Assembly: GCA_934675735.1 (NCBI GenBank)
Contig: CAKURR010000013.1
Location: 15,025 to 79,024, forward strand
Direction: 5' to 3'
From: an uncultured Clostridia bacterium
GTDB taxonomy: Bacteria > Bacillota > Clostridia > Christensenellales > Aristaeellaceae
Length of the DNA stretch: 64,000 nt
The notes beneath the pieces are model-generated. The model was not told the origin of the DNA, ran no database searches, and saw nothing but the letters and a program-made list of their open reading frames with translations. This document shows positions 50,910 through 59,643 of the stretch, piece by piece. Each line of letters opens with the position of its first letter. Positions within the stretch are counted from its first letter, which is position 1. The translations under genes were made by a program, and so were the position numbers.

Positions 50910-51862
50910 CCGTCTATTTCGCGCCGCTCGAAGGGGTGACGGACGCGGTTTTCCGTCGGATTCACCGCGAATGCTTCACGGGCGTTTCAAAATACTTCAT
51001 TCCGTTCGTCAGCCCGACGCAGAACCTCGCCTTTACGTCGCGCGACCTCGCCGCCGTCGCGCCGGAAAAGAACGTCGGCGTGCCCGCCGTGCCCCAGCTG
51101 CTCGCTAAGGACGCGGCGCTGTTTGTGTGGGCGGCGCGGGAACTGCGCGACATGGGCTATGACGAGGTCAACCTGAATCTCGGCTGCCCCTCCGGCACGG
51201 TGACGGCCAAGGGCAAGGGTTCGGGCCTTCTGGCGGATGTGCCCGCGCTCGAGCGCCTGCTCGACGGCATTTTTGAAAAAACGCCGATTCCCGTCTCCGT
51301 CAAAACGAGAATCGGCTATGTCCATGCCGAAGAATTTGACCGTCTGCTCGACGTGTTCGCGCGCTATCCCATCCGCGAACTCATCGTTCATCCGCGCACG
51401 CGCGCCGAGTTTTACAAGGGCGCGCCCCACGCGGACGCGTTTGCCAAGGCCCATGCCGCGCTCAACCTGCCCCTTTGCTATAACGGCGATTTGTTTTCCA
51501 CAGAGGATTGCGCCGCGCTCATGCGGCGGTTTCCGAACACCCATGCGCTGATGCTCGGGCGCGGTCTCATCGCCAACCCCGCGCTGGCGCAGACGCTGAG
51601 CGGCGGCACGGCGCTGGATAAAACCATGCTGCGTGCCTTTCACGACCGCCTGCTGGATGCGTATGCCGCGCAGTATCCGCCGCACGTCACGCTCGGGCGC
51701 ATGCGCGAAATCGCAAAGCATTTCGTCTGCTGCTTTGAAAATCCCGAAAAGCCGCGCAAGGCCATCCGCAAGGCAAATCGGATAGACGCCTATCTCGAAG
51801 CCGTCAATCGGCTGTTTGATGAGCATGAACTCGCGGTCTGCCCGCGGTTTATACCGGATTAA
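50906..51862 (+). CDS. dus: tRNA-dihydrouridine synthase family protein
   Basis: A 318-residue FMN TIM barrel. APLEGVTDAVFRRI (6-19) is the FMN-binding start, NLNLGCPSGTVTAKGKGSGL holds the catalytic Cys, VHPRTRAEFYKG and CYNGDLFS the later barrel motifs, and LMLGRGLIANP the phosphate site. It reduces uridines in tRNA D-loops. Coupled by overlap to the HD-GYP gene; terminator at 51871-51905. Confidence 0.94.
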   Translation: MTVYFAPLEGVTDAVFRRIHRECFTGVSKYFIPFVSPTQNLAFTSRDLAAVAPEKNVGVPAVPQLLAKDAALFVWAARELRDMGYDEVNLNLGCPSGTVTAKGKGSGLLADVPALERLLDGIFEKTPIPVSVKTRIGYVHAEEFDRLLDVFARYPIRELIVHPRTRAEFYKGAPHADAFAKAHAALNLPLCYNGDLFSTEDCAALMRRFPNTHALMLGRGLIANPALAQTLSGGTALDKTMLRAFHDRLLDAYAAQYPPHVTLGRMREIAKHFVCCFENPEKPRKAIRKANRIDAYLEAVNRLFDEHELAVCPRFIPD

Positions 51863-51870
51863 GGATAAAA

Positions 51871-51905
51871 GCGCCGCTCTGCTTTCTTGCAGAGCGGCAT
51901 TTTTT
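51871..51905. terminator. Bidirectional terminator between dus and the MATE gene
   Basis: GCCGCTCTGC/GCAGAGCGGC 10-bp stem, six-base loop, T runs on both strands. Confidence 0.92.
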
Positions 51906-53271
51906 ACCCCGATATTTCCTCTTCCCCCAACCTCTTATACGCCGTGCACATCATGGTGATATAGCACGCCAAACCGCCGACGACGTTGGAGACCGGCTCG
52001 GCCAAAAACACGCCCGCCGTGCCCAGCCCCATCGCGGGCAGAAGCAGCGTGAGCGGCACGACGATGACCACCTTGCGCAGCAGCGAGAAGGTGACGGCGT
52101 ATTTCGCCCAGCCCAGCGACTGGAACGTGCTCTGCCCGCAGAACTGGAAGCTCTGGAAGAAGAAGCCCGCAAAATACAGCCGCATCATCTTCACGCTGGC
52201 CTCGACCAGCGCCTCATCCGGCGTGAAGGCTTCGCACAGAATCCGCGGCCAAATCATGGAAACCAGCCACGCGCAGAGGGTGTAGCCCATCGTGACGGCG
52301 GACATAAACCGAATGCCCGATCGAACGCGCCGCATCTGCCGCGCGCCGTAGTTATAGCTGAGCACGGGGCGCGCGCCCTCGGTGATGCCGCTGACGGGCA
52401 GGGTAATCACCTCGCGGATGGAGTTGATAATCGTCATCACGCCGACATACAGGTCTCCGCCGTAAATCGAGAGCATCTTGTTGCAGGCCACCTGCACCAG
52501 CGAATTGGTGAATTTCATGATGAACCCGACCACGCCCAGGCTGAGGATATCCTTCAGCAGGAAGGTGCAGATTCGCGCCCTGCGCATATTCAGCGGCAGA
52601 ATCGCCCGCTCGCCGGAGAGGAAGCGCAGCACCCAGATGCAGCTGACCGCCTGACTGATGACCGTCGCCACAGCCGCGCCCGTCACGCCCATGTTGAACA
52701 CATAGATGAACAGCGGGTCGAGCACAAGGTTCATCGCCGCGCCCAGCACCGTGGTCATCATACCGATTTTGGGGCAGCCCTGCGCGTTGATGAAGGGGTT
52801 CAGCCCCGTGGCCAGCATGGTGAACGGCGTGCCGAGCAGATAGACCTTCAGATACGCATCCGCATAGACAAATGAATCCTCGCTCGCGCCGAACAGAAAC
52901 AGCAGCGGCCGCCTGACCGCGTAGCACAGCGCCATCAGCGCCAGCGACGAGACGAGCAGCAGCGCAAACACCGTGCTCTGGATTTGCAGCGCGCGCTCTT
53001 CGTCCTTCCGCCCCCGCGCCATCGCGAAAATCGGCGCGCCGCCCGAGCTGTACAGGCTGGTGAACGCGCCGACGATGGATACAATCGGGAAAATCAGCCC
53101 GACGCCGGTCAGCGCCAGCGTGTTGCCGTCCGGCAGGTGGCCCAAAAAGATACGGTCTACGATGTTATACAGCATCTGCACAATCTCGGCCAGGCTCAGC
53201 GGGATGGCCTGCGCCATGATGCGCGAGCCGATGCTGCCTTGCGAGAAATCCGCCGTGTTCTGCTTATTCAA
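51904..53271 (-). CDS. MATE family exporter (second)
   Basis: A 455-residue MATE transporter with 12 helices: QAIPLSLAEIVQMLYNIVDR start, GGAPIFAMARGRKDEERA in the first half, LNPFINAQGCPKIGM between. It belongs to the DinF/NorM-like subgroup common in Clostridia. The start is TTG with GGAGG nine bases before. Not a close copy of the MATE at 12726. Confidence 0.93.
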   Translation of the reverse strand: MNKQNTADFSQGSIGSRIMAQAIPLSLAEIVQMLYNIVDRIFLGHLPDGNTLALTGVGLIFPIVSIVGAFTSLYSSGGAPIFAMARGRKDEERALQIQSTVFALLLVSSLALMALCYAVRRPLLFLFGASEDSFVYADAYLKVYLLGTPFTMLATGLNPFINAQGCPKIGMMTTVLGAAMNLVLDPLFIYVFNMGVTGAAVATVISQAVSCIWVLRFLSGERAILPLNMRRARICTFLLKDILSLGVVGFIMKFTNSLVQVACNKMLSIYGGDLYVGVMTIINSIREVITLPVSGITEGARPVLSYNYGARQMRRVRSGIRFMSAVTMGYTLCAWLVSMIWPRILCEAFTPDEALVEASVKMMRLYFAGFFFQSFQFCGQSTFQSLGWAKYAVTFSLLRKVVIVVPLTLLLPAMGLGTAGVFLAEPVSNVVGGLACYITMMCTAYKRLGEEEISG

Positions 53272-53313
53272 AGGGGAACGCCTCCGATTTCGGTCTTTTT
53301 TCAGTCTTTTTTC

Positions 53314-53342
53314 ATTGTATCATGCGCAAGCGGGTTAAACAA
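53314..53342 (-). promoter_or_regulatory. Promoter of the second MATE gene
   Basis: Minus strand TTGTTT, 17 bases, TACAAT. Confidence 0.55.
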
Positions 53343-53868
53343 GAGCGGGCAGGGATTCCTCCGGCGCGACGCTCACCCATTCATCCCCCACGCGCACATA
53401 CGCGCCCTCCGCCCCCAGCGCGGGCAGCTGCGCTTCGTCGGCCGTGCGCCCGTCGGCGGCATAGAGCCAGACATGCTCTTCGTGATGCGCGGACAAGCCG
53501 AAGGAGGCATAGCGCTCCGCCCCGCTTGCGCCATGCTTGCCCGCCAGATACACGCTCAGGCTTTCACCGCTGTGAAGCACCGTGCCGCTTTCAAAGACAT
53601 ATTTCACCTTGTAGACGCGGTCGGCCAGCCCCCAGCCGGATAGATCCGCGTCGTCATCGCCGAAGTTGGTCAGCGTGATGAAGCCCATCGCCCGCCCGTC
53701 GGCGTTGGTTTGGGTTGTATGCGGTCGAATTTCGGTGAGCCGCACGTCGGGCAGGGGCGCTTCCTCTTCGGGCTTGTCGCCCGCCGTCAGCAAAAGGACG
53801 GCGGCGATGAGCGCCGCGAACAGGGCAATCAGACCGATATTCTTCTTTTCAAAGATGATGTTTTTCAT
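53335..53868 (-). CDS. Membrane-anchored lamin-tail-domain protein
   Basis: A 177-residue protein: one N-terminal membrane helix (about 11-30, IGLIALFAALIAAVLLL), then an extracellular lamin tail domain (about 45-130) with FITLTNFGDDDADLSGWGL and LHSGESLSVYLAGKHG. Bacterial LTDs occur in secreted or surface proteins and may bind DNA or polysaccharide. The ATG at 53868 has AAAGGA five bases upstream. Own promoter at 53974-54002. Confidence 0.78.
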   Translation of the reverse strand: MKNIIFEKKNIGLIALFAALIAAVLLLTAGDKPEEEAPLPDVRLTEIRPHTTQTNADGRAMGFITLTNFGDDDADLSGWGLADRVYKVKYVFESGTVLHSGESLSVYLAGKHGASGAERYASFGLSAHHEEHVWLYAADGRTADEAQLPALGAEGAYVRVGDEWVSVAPEESLPALV

Positions 53869-53973
53869 GACCGTTCCTTTGATTCGCTCGGGAAATGATG
53901 CATGCGCAAATTCGATTCCGAAGGCCAAAACCCCTCGCTCGTTTTTTGCTCGAAAACAAAAGTCTCTGCCTGC

Positions 53974-54002
53974 ATGATACGCCCGCGGGACAAAAAAATC
54001 AA
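53974..54002 (-). promoter_or_regulatory. Promoter of the lamin-tail gene
   Basis: Minus strand TTGATT, 17 bases, TATCAT. Confidence 0.6.
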
Positions 54003-54052
54003 GCCGCGCTTTTGCGTCGGCCTGACAGTTTAGCATGAAAAGGGGTTCGCTT

Positions 54053-55555
54053 TTACGCATTTTCCGCAATTTCAATCAGCTCGTTCAGGGTTTTAAGCGT
54101 CTCCCGCGGCGGGAGCACCTTGCTTTCCAGCAAATCCTGCATGAAAAACTCTTTATACTTTCGGCTGAACTCGGGCTGGGTAATCAGCGCTTCCGCGTGC
54201 GCGCCGGAGAAATCGTAATCCGTGTCGGCGACGGTGAGCATCGTTCCCACGCCCTCATACAGACAGATTTCCGTGCGCGGCTGATGATATTCGGGCTGAA
54301 AGAAATAGAGTGAGAAATACGGGTTTTCGGCATGCTGTTCTCTCAAATGCCGCAGAATCCGGACGCGCTCCTCCGGGGTAAACGGGCGAATGGCGAAGAA
54401 ATGATCGCTCTCTCTGCCCGTCCGCGCGAACTGCTCCATCGCCTGTTTGGAAAAGATGGTGTGCGTCGGGCGGCGCTTTTGAAAATAGTTGTCAAACCGC
54501 TTCTTGTGCACCTCGTAAAACTGCCCGATGAGCGCGTCAAGCTCGCTGTCCTTGGCGAACCCCTGCTCGATAAAGCCGTCCCGCGCGGGGCCGACGAGCA
54601 CCTCGGGCGCGATAAAGTTAATCGGCACGTCGAGCTTGATATCATACACGCCGCGGCCGCGTTCCAGCTTCCAAAAGCTTTTGGTGTAGGCCAGATAATC
54701 CTCCGGCGCGTGGTTGAGCGAAAAGCTGCTCTTAATCGGGTGCATCTTGGGGCGGTCCTCGCGCATCATCCGTTCCAGAATGGCGATATTGCGCTCGTCG
54801 GCCAGGCCGATGGAAATCATGCGCCGCGGGTCAATCATCACGACCATGAACGTCTGTTTCCGCCCTTCGGCGTCCTCGCAGCGGGCGGCGATGGTGTTGC
54901 AGCGGTAGACCTGTTCGCGCTGCTCGTTGAACAGGTTTTCCTCGATGCAGTAGCCCTGATACGTCGGCAGATAGAGCACGGGCTGAATGGCCGAAACGCA
55001 GCTGATGATTTCGTCCCCGCCGGTATACATATAGTGTTCGATGCTCAATTCGCACGCGCTGCCCGCAAACGCGGCGGCGATGCGCTCAAACACGGCGCGG
55101 TAGCAGCAGCCGGTGATGGTGAAATGCACGCGCTTATACTGCTCGGCCAGCCGCTCCATCGCCTCGCGAAAAGTGGTAACCGTGCCGTCGATGCTGCGGT
55201 CGATGCGGAAGGGCGTCTCCGGCGCGGGCGGGCTGTCCACATCGCCCAGCAGCCTGTGCATGGCCAGATTGGTCATGTAGCCCGTCGGGCCGACGCGGCT
55301 GACCTCCAGCGCCTCTTCCAGCGCGCGCTGCTCCTCCCGCGTCAGGTTCAGGCAGCCGCTCTCCTTCAAACTCGCCCAAAACGCCGCCTGTACGGCGTAT
55401 CCGCTGGTGTCATCCAGAATGCGGAACATGCTGTTGCGGCTCTTCTGCTCCATCATGCGGGACAGCGCCGAGGCGGAGAGTTTGCGCTTGTTGAGTATCT
55501 CCTTGAGGCACTGGCCGAATGTGAGCAACGGGCGGGCTGCGGGCGCTGCCTTCAT
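54053..55555 (-). CDS. Large protein of unknown function with N-terminal HTH-like region
   Basis: A 500-residue cytosolic protein. Residues about 11-50 (LTFGQCLKEILNKRKLSASALSRMM) look like a degenerate XRE-type helix-turn-helix. The rest has no motif I recognise; notable stretches are HFTITGCCYRAVFERIA, EHYMYTGGDEIISCV and CLYEGVGTMLTVADTDYDF. Similar 500-residue HTH-headed proteins occur in Clostridia without assigned function. Own consensus-like promoter (55589-55617). Not obviously linked to the sugar genes upstream. Confidence 0.7.
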   Translation of the reverse strand: MKAAPAARPLLTFGQCLKEILNKRKLSASALSRMMEQKSRNSMFRILDDTSGYAVQAAFWASLKESGCLNLTREEQRALEEALEVSRVGPTGYMTNLAMHRLLGDVDSPPAPETPFRIDRSIDGTVTTFREAMERLAEQYKRVHFTITGCCYRAVFERIAAAFAGSACELSIEHYMYTGGDEIISCVSAIQPVLYLPTYQGYCIEENLFNEQREQVYRCNTIAARCEDAEGRKQTFMVVMIDPRRMISIGLADERNIAILERMMREDRPKMHPIKSSFSLNHAPEDYLAYTKSFWKLERGRGVYDIKLDVPINFIAPEVLVGPARDGFIEQGFAKDSELDALIGQFYEVHKKRFDNYFQKRRPTHTIFSKQAMEQFARTGRESDHFFAIRPFTPEERVRILRHLREQHAENPYFSLYFFQPEYHQPRTEICLYEGVGTMLTVADTDYDFSGAHAEALITQPEFSRKYKEFFMQDLLESKVLPPRETLKTLNELIEIAENA

Positions 55556-55588
55556 GGTATCAAGTCCTTCCGTGGGTCATGATATTTG

Positions 55589-55617
55589 ATTATACCCGAG
55601 ATTGCCCGGCAAATCAA
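55589..55617 (-). promoter_or_regulatory. Promoter of the 500-residue unknown gene
   Basis: Minus strand TTGATT, 17 bases, TATAAT. Confidence 0.8.
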
Positions 55618-55636
55618 CGCACGAGCACGCAAATAA

Positions 55637-55679
55637 CGGACGGCTCATTTCCTAAAAAATGTAGGAAATCAGCCGTCCG
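55637..55679. terminator. Hairpin after the hexosamine kinase gene
   Basis: CGGACGGCT-ATTTCCT stem of 16 bp with one mismatch. A CTTTTTATT run follows on the plus strand and a weaker one on the minus. Confidence 0.65.
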
Positions 55680-55684
55680 CCTTT

Positions 55685-56773
55685 TTATTGCGCGCAGCGC
55701 CGAACGATATCGGCCATCTGCGCCCGGTTTTCCTCCATATGGCGCACCAGCTCAAACTGCGTGCGCGCGCGGTCGAGGTTGTGGCCCTCGCGGTGCACGC
55801 GGAAATACTTGTCGCCGTTCAGATAGTCGGCCAGAAAGCGCATGCCGCATTCCAGCGTCATCAGCTTCGCGCCCATCGGCAGCAGCTCGATTTCGCGCGC
55901 GTTCAGGGCCTGCCCGGCCTCTTTCAAAAAGCCGCGGGTAAACGCCTCGAACATCGTCAGCGAAAGCTGCACGCGGCTCAGATCCGGTTCGTCCTCCGCC
56001 GCCGTGCTCGCGCCGAAGCGGATGGAATCGCCGAAGTCATACGCCGCCAGACCGGGCATCACCGTGTCCAAATCGATAACGCACACGCCGCGCCCCGTCT
56101 CGCTGTCGAGCAGCACGTTGTTGAGCTTGGTGTCGTTGTGGGTCACGCGCAGCGGGATTTCTCCGTTTTTCAGCGCGTCGAGCAGGGTGTGCACCTCGCG
56201 CTCATACTTGCGGCAGAAGTCGATTTCCGCCTGAACCTCGCCCAGCCGCCCCGCCTCGTTGCGCGCAATCGCGTCCTGAAGCTGTCGGTAGCGCGCAGGG
56301 GTGTTGTGGAAATCGTGAATCGTCTCATGCAGCGAATCCGCGGGGAACGCGCCCATCTGCCGCTGGAATTTGCCGAAGGCCTCGCCCGAAAGCTCAAACA
56401 GCTCGGGCGTATCCGGCAGATCGCGGGAAATCGTGTCCTCGATGAACAAATACATGCGCCACAGGCCGCCCTCCGCGTCGTAGGCGAAGTATTCGCCCCG
56501 ATGCGTCTTGACCAGTGTCAGCGTCTCGCGCTCGGGGTCGCCCCCCTCCCGCGCAATCTGCGCCTTGAGGAACGCGGTCACGCGCTCGATGTTTTCAATC
56601 ACGTCCTCCGGCTTGGGAAAGACGTAGCTGTTGACGCGCTGGAGAATAAAACGCTTCTCCCCCGTCGTGACCCGATAGGTGTCGTTGATGTGGCCGTTGC
56701 CATACGGCTCAGCCGTCCACGCGCCGTCCGGAATATCAAACTGAATGACGACGCTTTCGATATGCTGATTCAT
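55685..56773 (-). CDS. Hexosamine 1-kinase-like phosphotransferase (NahK type)
   Basis: A 362-residue aminoglycoside-phosphotransferase-fold kinase, close in length and motifs to NahK of bifidobacteria (359). EPYGNGHINDTYRV (22-35) is the nucleotide loop; FILQRVNSYVFPKPEDVIENI follows; the catalytic loop is LRVTHNDTKLNNVL and the metal Asp in VIDLDTVMPG. NahK phosphorylates GalNAc/GlcNAc at C1 in host-glycan (galacto-N-biose) use. It follows two sugar permease genes on the same strand, so it probably acts on the imported sugar. No galacto-N-biose phosphorylase or GalT/GalE is seen here. Confidence 0.85.
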   Translation of the reverse strand: MNQHIESVVIQFDIPDGAWTAEPYGNGHINDTYRVTTGEKRFILQRVNSYVFPKPEDVIENIERVTAFLKAQIAREGGDPERETLTLVKTHRGEYFAYDAEGGLWRMYLFIEDTISRDLPDTPELFELSGEAFGKFQRQMGAFPADSLHETIHDFHNTPARYRQLQDAIARNEAGRLGEVQAEIDFCRKYEREVHTLLDALKNGEIPLRVTHNDTKLNNVLLDSETGRGVCVIDLDTVMPGLAAYDFGDSIRFGASTAAEDEPDLSRVQLSLTMFEAFTRGFLKEAGQALNAREIELLPMGAKLMTLECGMRFLADYLNGDKYFRVHREGHNLDRARTQFELVRHMEENRAQMADIVRRCAQ

Positions 56774-56846
56774 GTTAATCGCCCTCTCGGCCGCCCGAAG
56801 GCGGCGGCTTCCTCCTTCGCGGAAGCTCCTTGATTCACACTTTGAA

Positions 56847-58433
56847 TTAACCCTTCACGCCGCCGGAGGTCAGGCCCTCGGCGAGGTGCTTTTCGATGCA
56901 CATAAACAGGATGATGACCGGAATGGTCGCCAGCAGCGCCGCCGCGAAGAGATACTGCCACTCAATCATGTTGAACGAGCTGAACTGCGTGATGCCCACG
57001 GTAATCGGCTTGTTCGCCGGCGTGGAGATGAGCACGGTGGAAATCGTGTATTCGTTCCACGAGTTGATGAACACGAAAATGAGCGTCGTCACAATGCCCG
57101 GCGCGGCCATCGGCAGCAGGATGTGCCACAGCGCGCCGACCGTGTTGCAGCCGTCGATGCAGGCGGCCTGCTCCATCTCCGGCGAAATGGAGACGAACGT
57201 GCCGCGCAGCAGCCAGATGGCAAACGCCTGATTGAACGCCGCGTTGATGAGCATCAGGCCCAGAATCGTGTCGTTCAAATGCAGCGTGTTCATCAGCTGG
57301 GAAATGCCGACCAGCAGCACCACGGGGGAGAACATCTGGCTCATGATGACAAAGCCGAGGAACAGGTTGCGCCCCTTGAAATTCATGCGCGCCATCGCGT
57401 AGGCCGCGGGAATGCCGCAGAGCATCGCAATCGCCGTCGCGCCGGTGGAAAGCATGATGGAGTTGAGCAGGAAGCGCAGCACGCCGCGGTCGCAGATATC
57501 CTTGAGGTTGCTCCACACCCACTTCGTGGGCAGCATGTGCAGGAAGTACATATCCGTCGTCTCCGCGTTGCTGCGGAAGCCTGTAATCAGCATCACGTAG
57601 AACGGATAGAGGATGAAGATACACAGCGCGACGACGAACAGATACAGCCCGCCGCGCGCCAACGTCTTTTTCAGCTCGCCGCAGCGCAGATACGTAATCG
57701 CGCACAGCAGCAGGAAAATCGACGCAAACGCAATCCACAGCACCCAGTTCGTGCGCACCGTCAGCCCGCCGAGCATGTCGAGCAGGTTGTCGCCCGCACT
57801 GCCGCCGTAAAGGAAGGCGTTCAGCTGAGCCAGCAGCGCGTCGTTTTGAATGTGGCCGCCGACCAGCAGATCCACCTGACGGGAGAACGTGTAGTTCACC
57901 GCCCTCGCGAACGCGGGCACGCAGAAGAGCGCAATCAGCGCAAACACGCCGGAAGCCAGATACAGCTTTTTCGCCTTTTCGGGCAGCTGCTCGCGCGGCA
58001 GGGCCAGCGTCTTATAGCTTGCGCAGAACGCCAGCGCCACGGAAGCCGCCAGACAGAGCGCCAGCAGGCGCATCACGTTCGTCGGGCCGATGCCCGCCGT
58101 GCCCTCGCTGCGGCCGATATGGCCCAGCAGGAAGTCAAGGCCGTTGCGCCTGACCGTCTCTTTCACCGTGAAGGTGACCATCGACGTGGTCACGCCCTTC
58201 GAGTTAACGCGCTCGGTCACGCTTTCTTCAATCGTCGCGCCCTCGTACTGCGCCGCGACGGCCTCCGCCTCCGCGCGCGCCTCGACATATTTTTCGTCGC
58301 CGACAAACGTGTTCGCGCTGCGCTTGACGAAGATGCTCGTTTCAAAGAACGCCAGCGGAAGCAGCAGAACGGACAGTGTAATGAGCAGACAGCTCAGGCA
58401 GACCATCAGCCTGCTTTTGTTTTGTCTCTCCAT
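56847..58433 (-). CDS. Sugar ABC transporter permease, MalG type, with long N-terminal extension
   Basis: A 528-residue permease; typical MalG-type proteins are about 280. The C-terminal 280 residues are the usual core with six helices and the EAA loop EQAACIDGCNTVGALWHILLP. The first 250 residues add a membrane helix (about 10-30), an extracytoplasmic domain (about 35-110) and further helices. Its ATG overlaps the stop of the upstream permease (TGATG). The 3' end is followed by the NahK-like gene 73 bases on. The extension may contact the binding protein; inference. Confidence 0.88.
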   Translation of the reverse strand: MERQNKSRLMVCLSCLLITLSVLLLPLAFFETSIFVKRSANTFVGDEKYVEARAEAEAVAAQYEGATIEESVTERVNSKGVTTSMVTFTVKETVRRNGLDFLLGHIGRSEGTAGIGPTNVMRLLALCLAASVALAFCASYKTLALPREQLPEKAKKLYLASGVFALIALFCVPAFARAVNYTFSRQVDLLVGGHIQNDALLAQLNAFLYGGSAGDNLLDMLGGLTVRTNWVLWIAFASIFLLLCAITYLRCGELKKTLARGGLYLFVVALCIFILYPFYVMLITGFRSNAETTDMYFLHMLPTKWVWSNLKDICDRGVLRFLLNSIMLSTGATAIAMLCGIPAAYAMARMNFKGRNLFLGFVIMSQMFSPVVLLVGISQLMNTLHLNDTILGLMLINAAFNQAFAIWLLRGTFVSISPEMEQAACIDGCNTVGALWHILLPMAAPGIVTTLIFVFINSWNEYTISTVLISTPANKPITVGITQFSSFNMIEWQYLFAAALLATIPVIILFMCIEKHLAEGLTSGGVKG

Positions 58434-59320
58434 CAGGTCTGATCCTCCTTCCGCAGCGAGATGACCATATACAGCCCCGCCACCGCGCACAGAATCAGGA
58501 AGCCGATGACGGACAGCGCCGTCGCCGGGCCCTTCTTCTGGTCGTAGAAGGCCAGCATGTACAGGTAGGTGATAAGCGTATCCGTCTTATTCGCCGGCGC
58601 GCCCTTGGTGATGGTGTAGATAATCGGGAAAGAGTTGAACACGTAAATCACGTTGAGCACCGTGCTCACCGTCAGCGACGGGCGCACCAGCGGAATGGTG
58701 ATTTTCGTCAGCTTCTGCCACCAGGAAGCGCCGTCCACCGTCGCCGCCTCGTAATACGCCGCGTCGATGGATTGCAGGCCGGAGAGCACGCAGAACGTGA
58801 CGAACGGAATCGTGACGAAAATGCCCACGCCGCATTCCCACGCGAACTCAATCTGATAGGTGGCGCGCCAGTTAATCGCATCCTGAATGATGCCCAAGTT
58901 GAGCAGCACGTTGTTCAGGTTGCCGTATTCGTATTTGATGATGTAATTCCACACGGAGGCCTGAATGACCAGCGACGTCGCCCACGGGAACACGACGACC
59001 GAGCGCGCCAACTTGCGGCCATGGAACTTCTGGTTGAGCGTCATCGCGACGATGAACCCCAGCAGCGTGGACAGGCCGACGACCGAGACGACCCACACCA
59101 GCGTGTTGAGCATCACCGTGCCGAACACGGGCGCGGAAACGGCCTCCTTGAAGTTTTCAAAGCCGATGAAGCCGCCGACAATGCCCGCCTTGGAAATCTC
59201 GCTGAACGCGAGCTTAAAGACGATGCCGATTGGGAAAACGACGAAAATCGTCATCAGCAGGATGCTCGGCAGCAGCCAAACGTAAGGCTCCCACTTGTGA
59301 CGCACGAGAACGGAATTCAA
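58433..59320 (-). CDS. Sugar ABC transporter permease, MalF/UgpA type
   Basis: A 295-residue permease with six helices. WLLPSILLMTIFVVFPIGIVF is the first helix; the EAA loop is YYEAATVDGASWWQKLTKITIP. TTG start with GGAGG eight bases before. Coupled to the second permease by a one-base overlap. The ATPase partner is not in the window, as is common for Firmicutes that share MsmK. Confidence 0.93.
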   Translation of the reverse strand: MNSVLVRHKWEPYVWLLPSILLMTIFVVFPIGIVFKLAFSEISKAGIVGGFIGFENFKEAVSAPVFGTVMLNTLVWVVSVVGLSTLLGFIVAMTLNQKFHGRKLARSVVVFPWATSLVIQASVWNYIIKYEYGNLNNVLLNLGIIQDAINWRATYQIEFAWECGVGIFVTIPFVTFCVLSGLQSIDAAYYEAATVDGASWWQKLTKITIPLVRPSLTVSTVLNVIYVFNSFPIIYTITKGAPANKTDTLITYLYMLAFYDQKKGPATALSVIGFLILCAVAGLYMVISLRKEDQT

Positions 59321-59353
59321 TCTGGTTTACCTCCTCATCTGTTTGGGGAAACG

Positions 59354-59505
59354 CTTGGGGCGTCGCCCCAAACCCCACCAAGAACCTGAGGTTCTTGGAT
59401 TTCCCTCCATTTTATTTTTACATCAGAAACGGTTTATAGGCGCGAAGCGAAGAAGGGGTTTGGGGACTGCGTCCCCAAATGGGTTCGGGCGATAGCCCGA
59501 CGCAG
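59354..59505. repeat. Two palindromic repeat elements between SBP and permease genes
   Basis: 59355-59398: TTGGGGC-GTC-GCCCCAA then CCAAGAACCTGAGGTTCTTGG. 59441-59505: GAAGCGAAGAAGGGG, TTTGGGGACTGCGTCCCCAAA and TCGGGCGATAGCCCGA, like 14092-14145. No gene is seen in 59321-59643. Confidence 0.75.
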
Positions 59506-59571
59506 CCCTAAAGGCATCATGAAACGGATTTGAAGCACAAAAGATACTTTTCAGGGGCTCTCTCATAAAGG

Positions 59572-59607
59572 CCGAAAAGAAGGGGGTCGGATTTTCCAAC
59601 CCCCTTC
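59572..59607 (-). terminator. Terminator/attenuator after the sugar-binding protein gene
   Basis: GAAGGGGGT-GG / CC-ACCCCCTTC stem followed by TTTTC on the minus strand, 37 bases past the SBP stop. Confidence 0.8.
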
Positions 59608-59643
59608 CCTCATTCGTTTGCTTTCGTTAAGCCAAGTTCAGCG

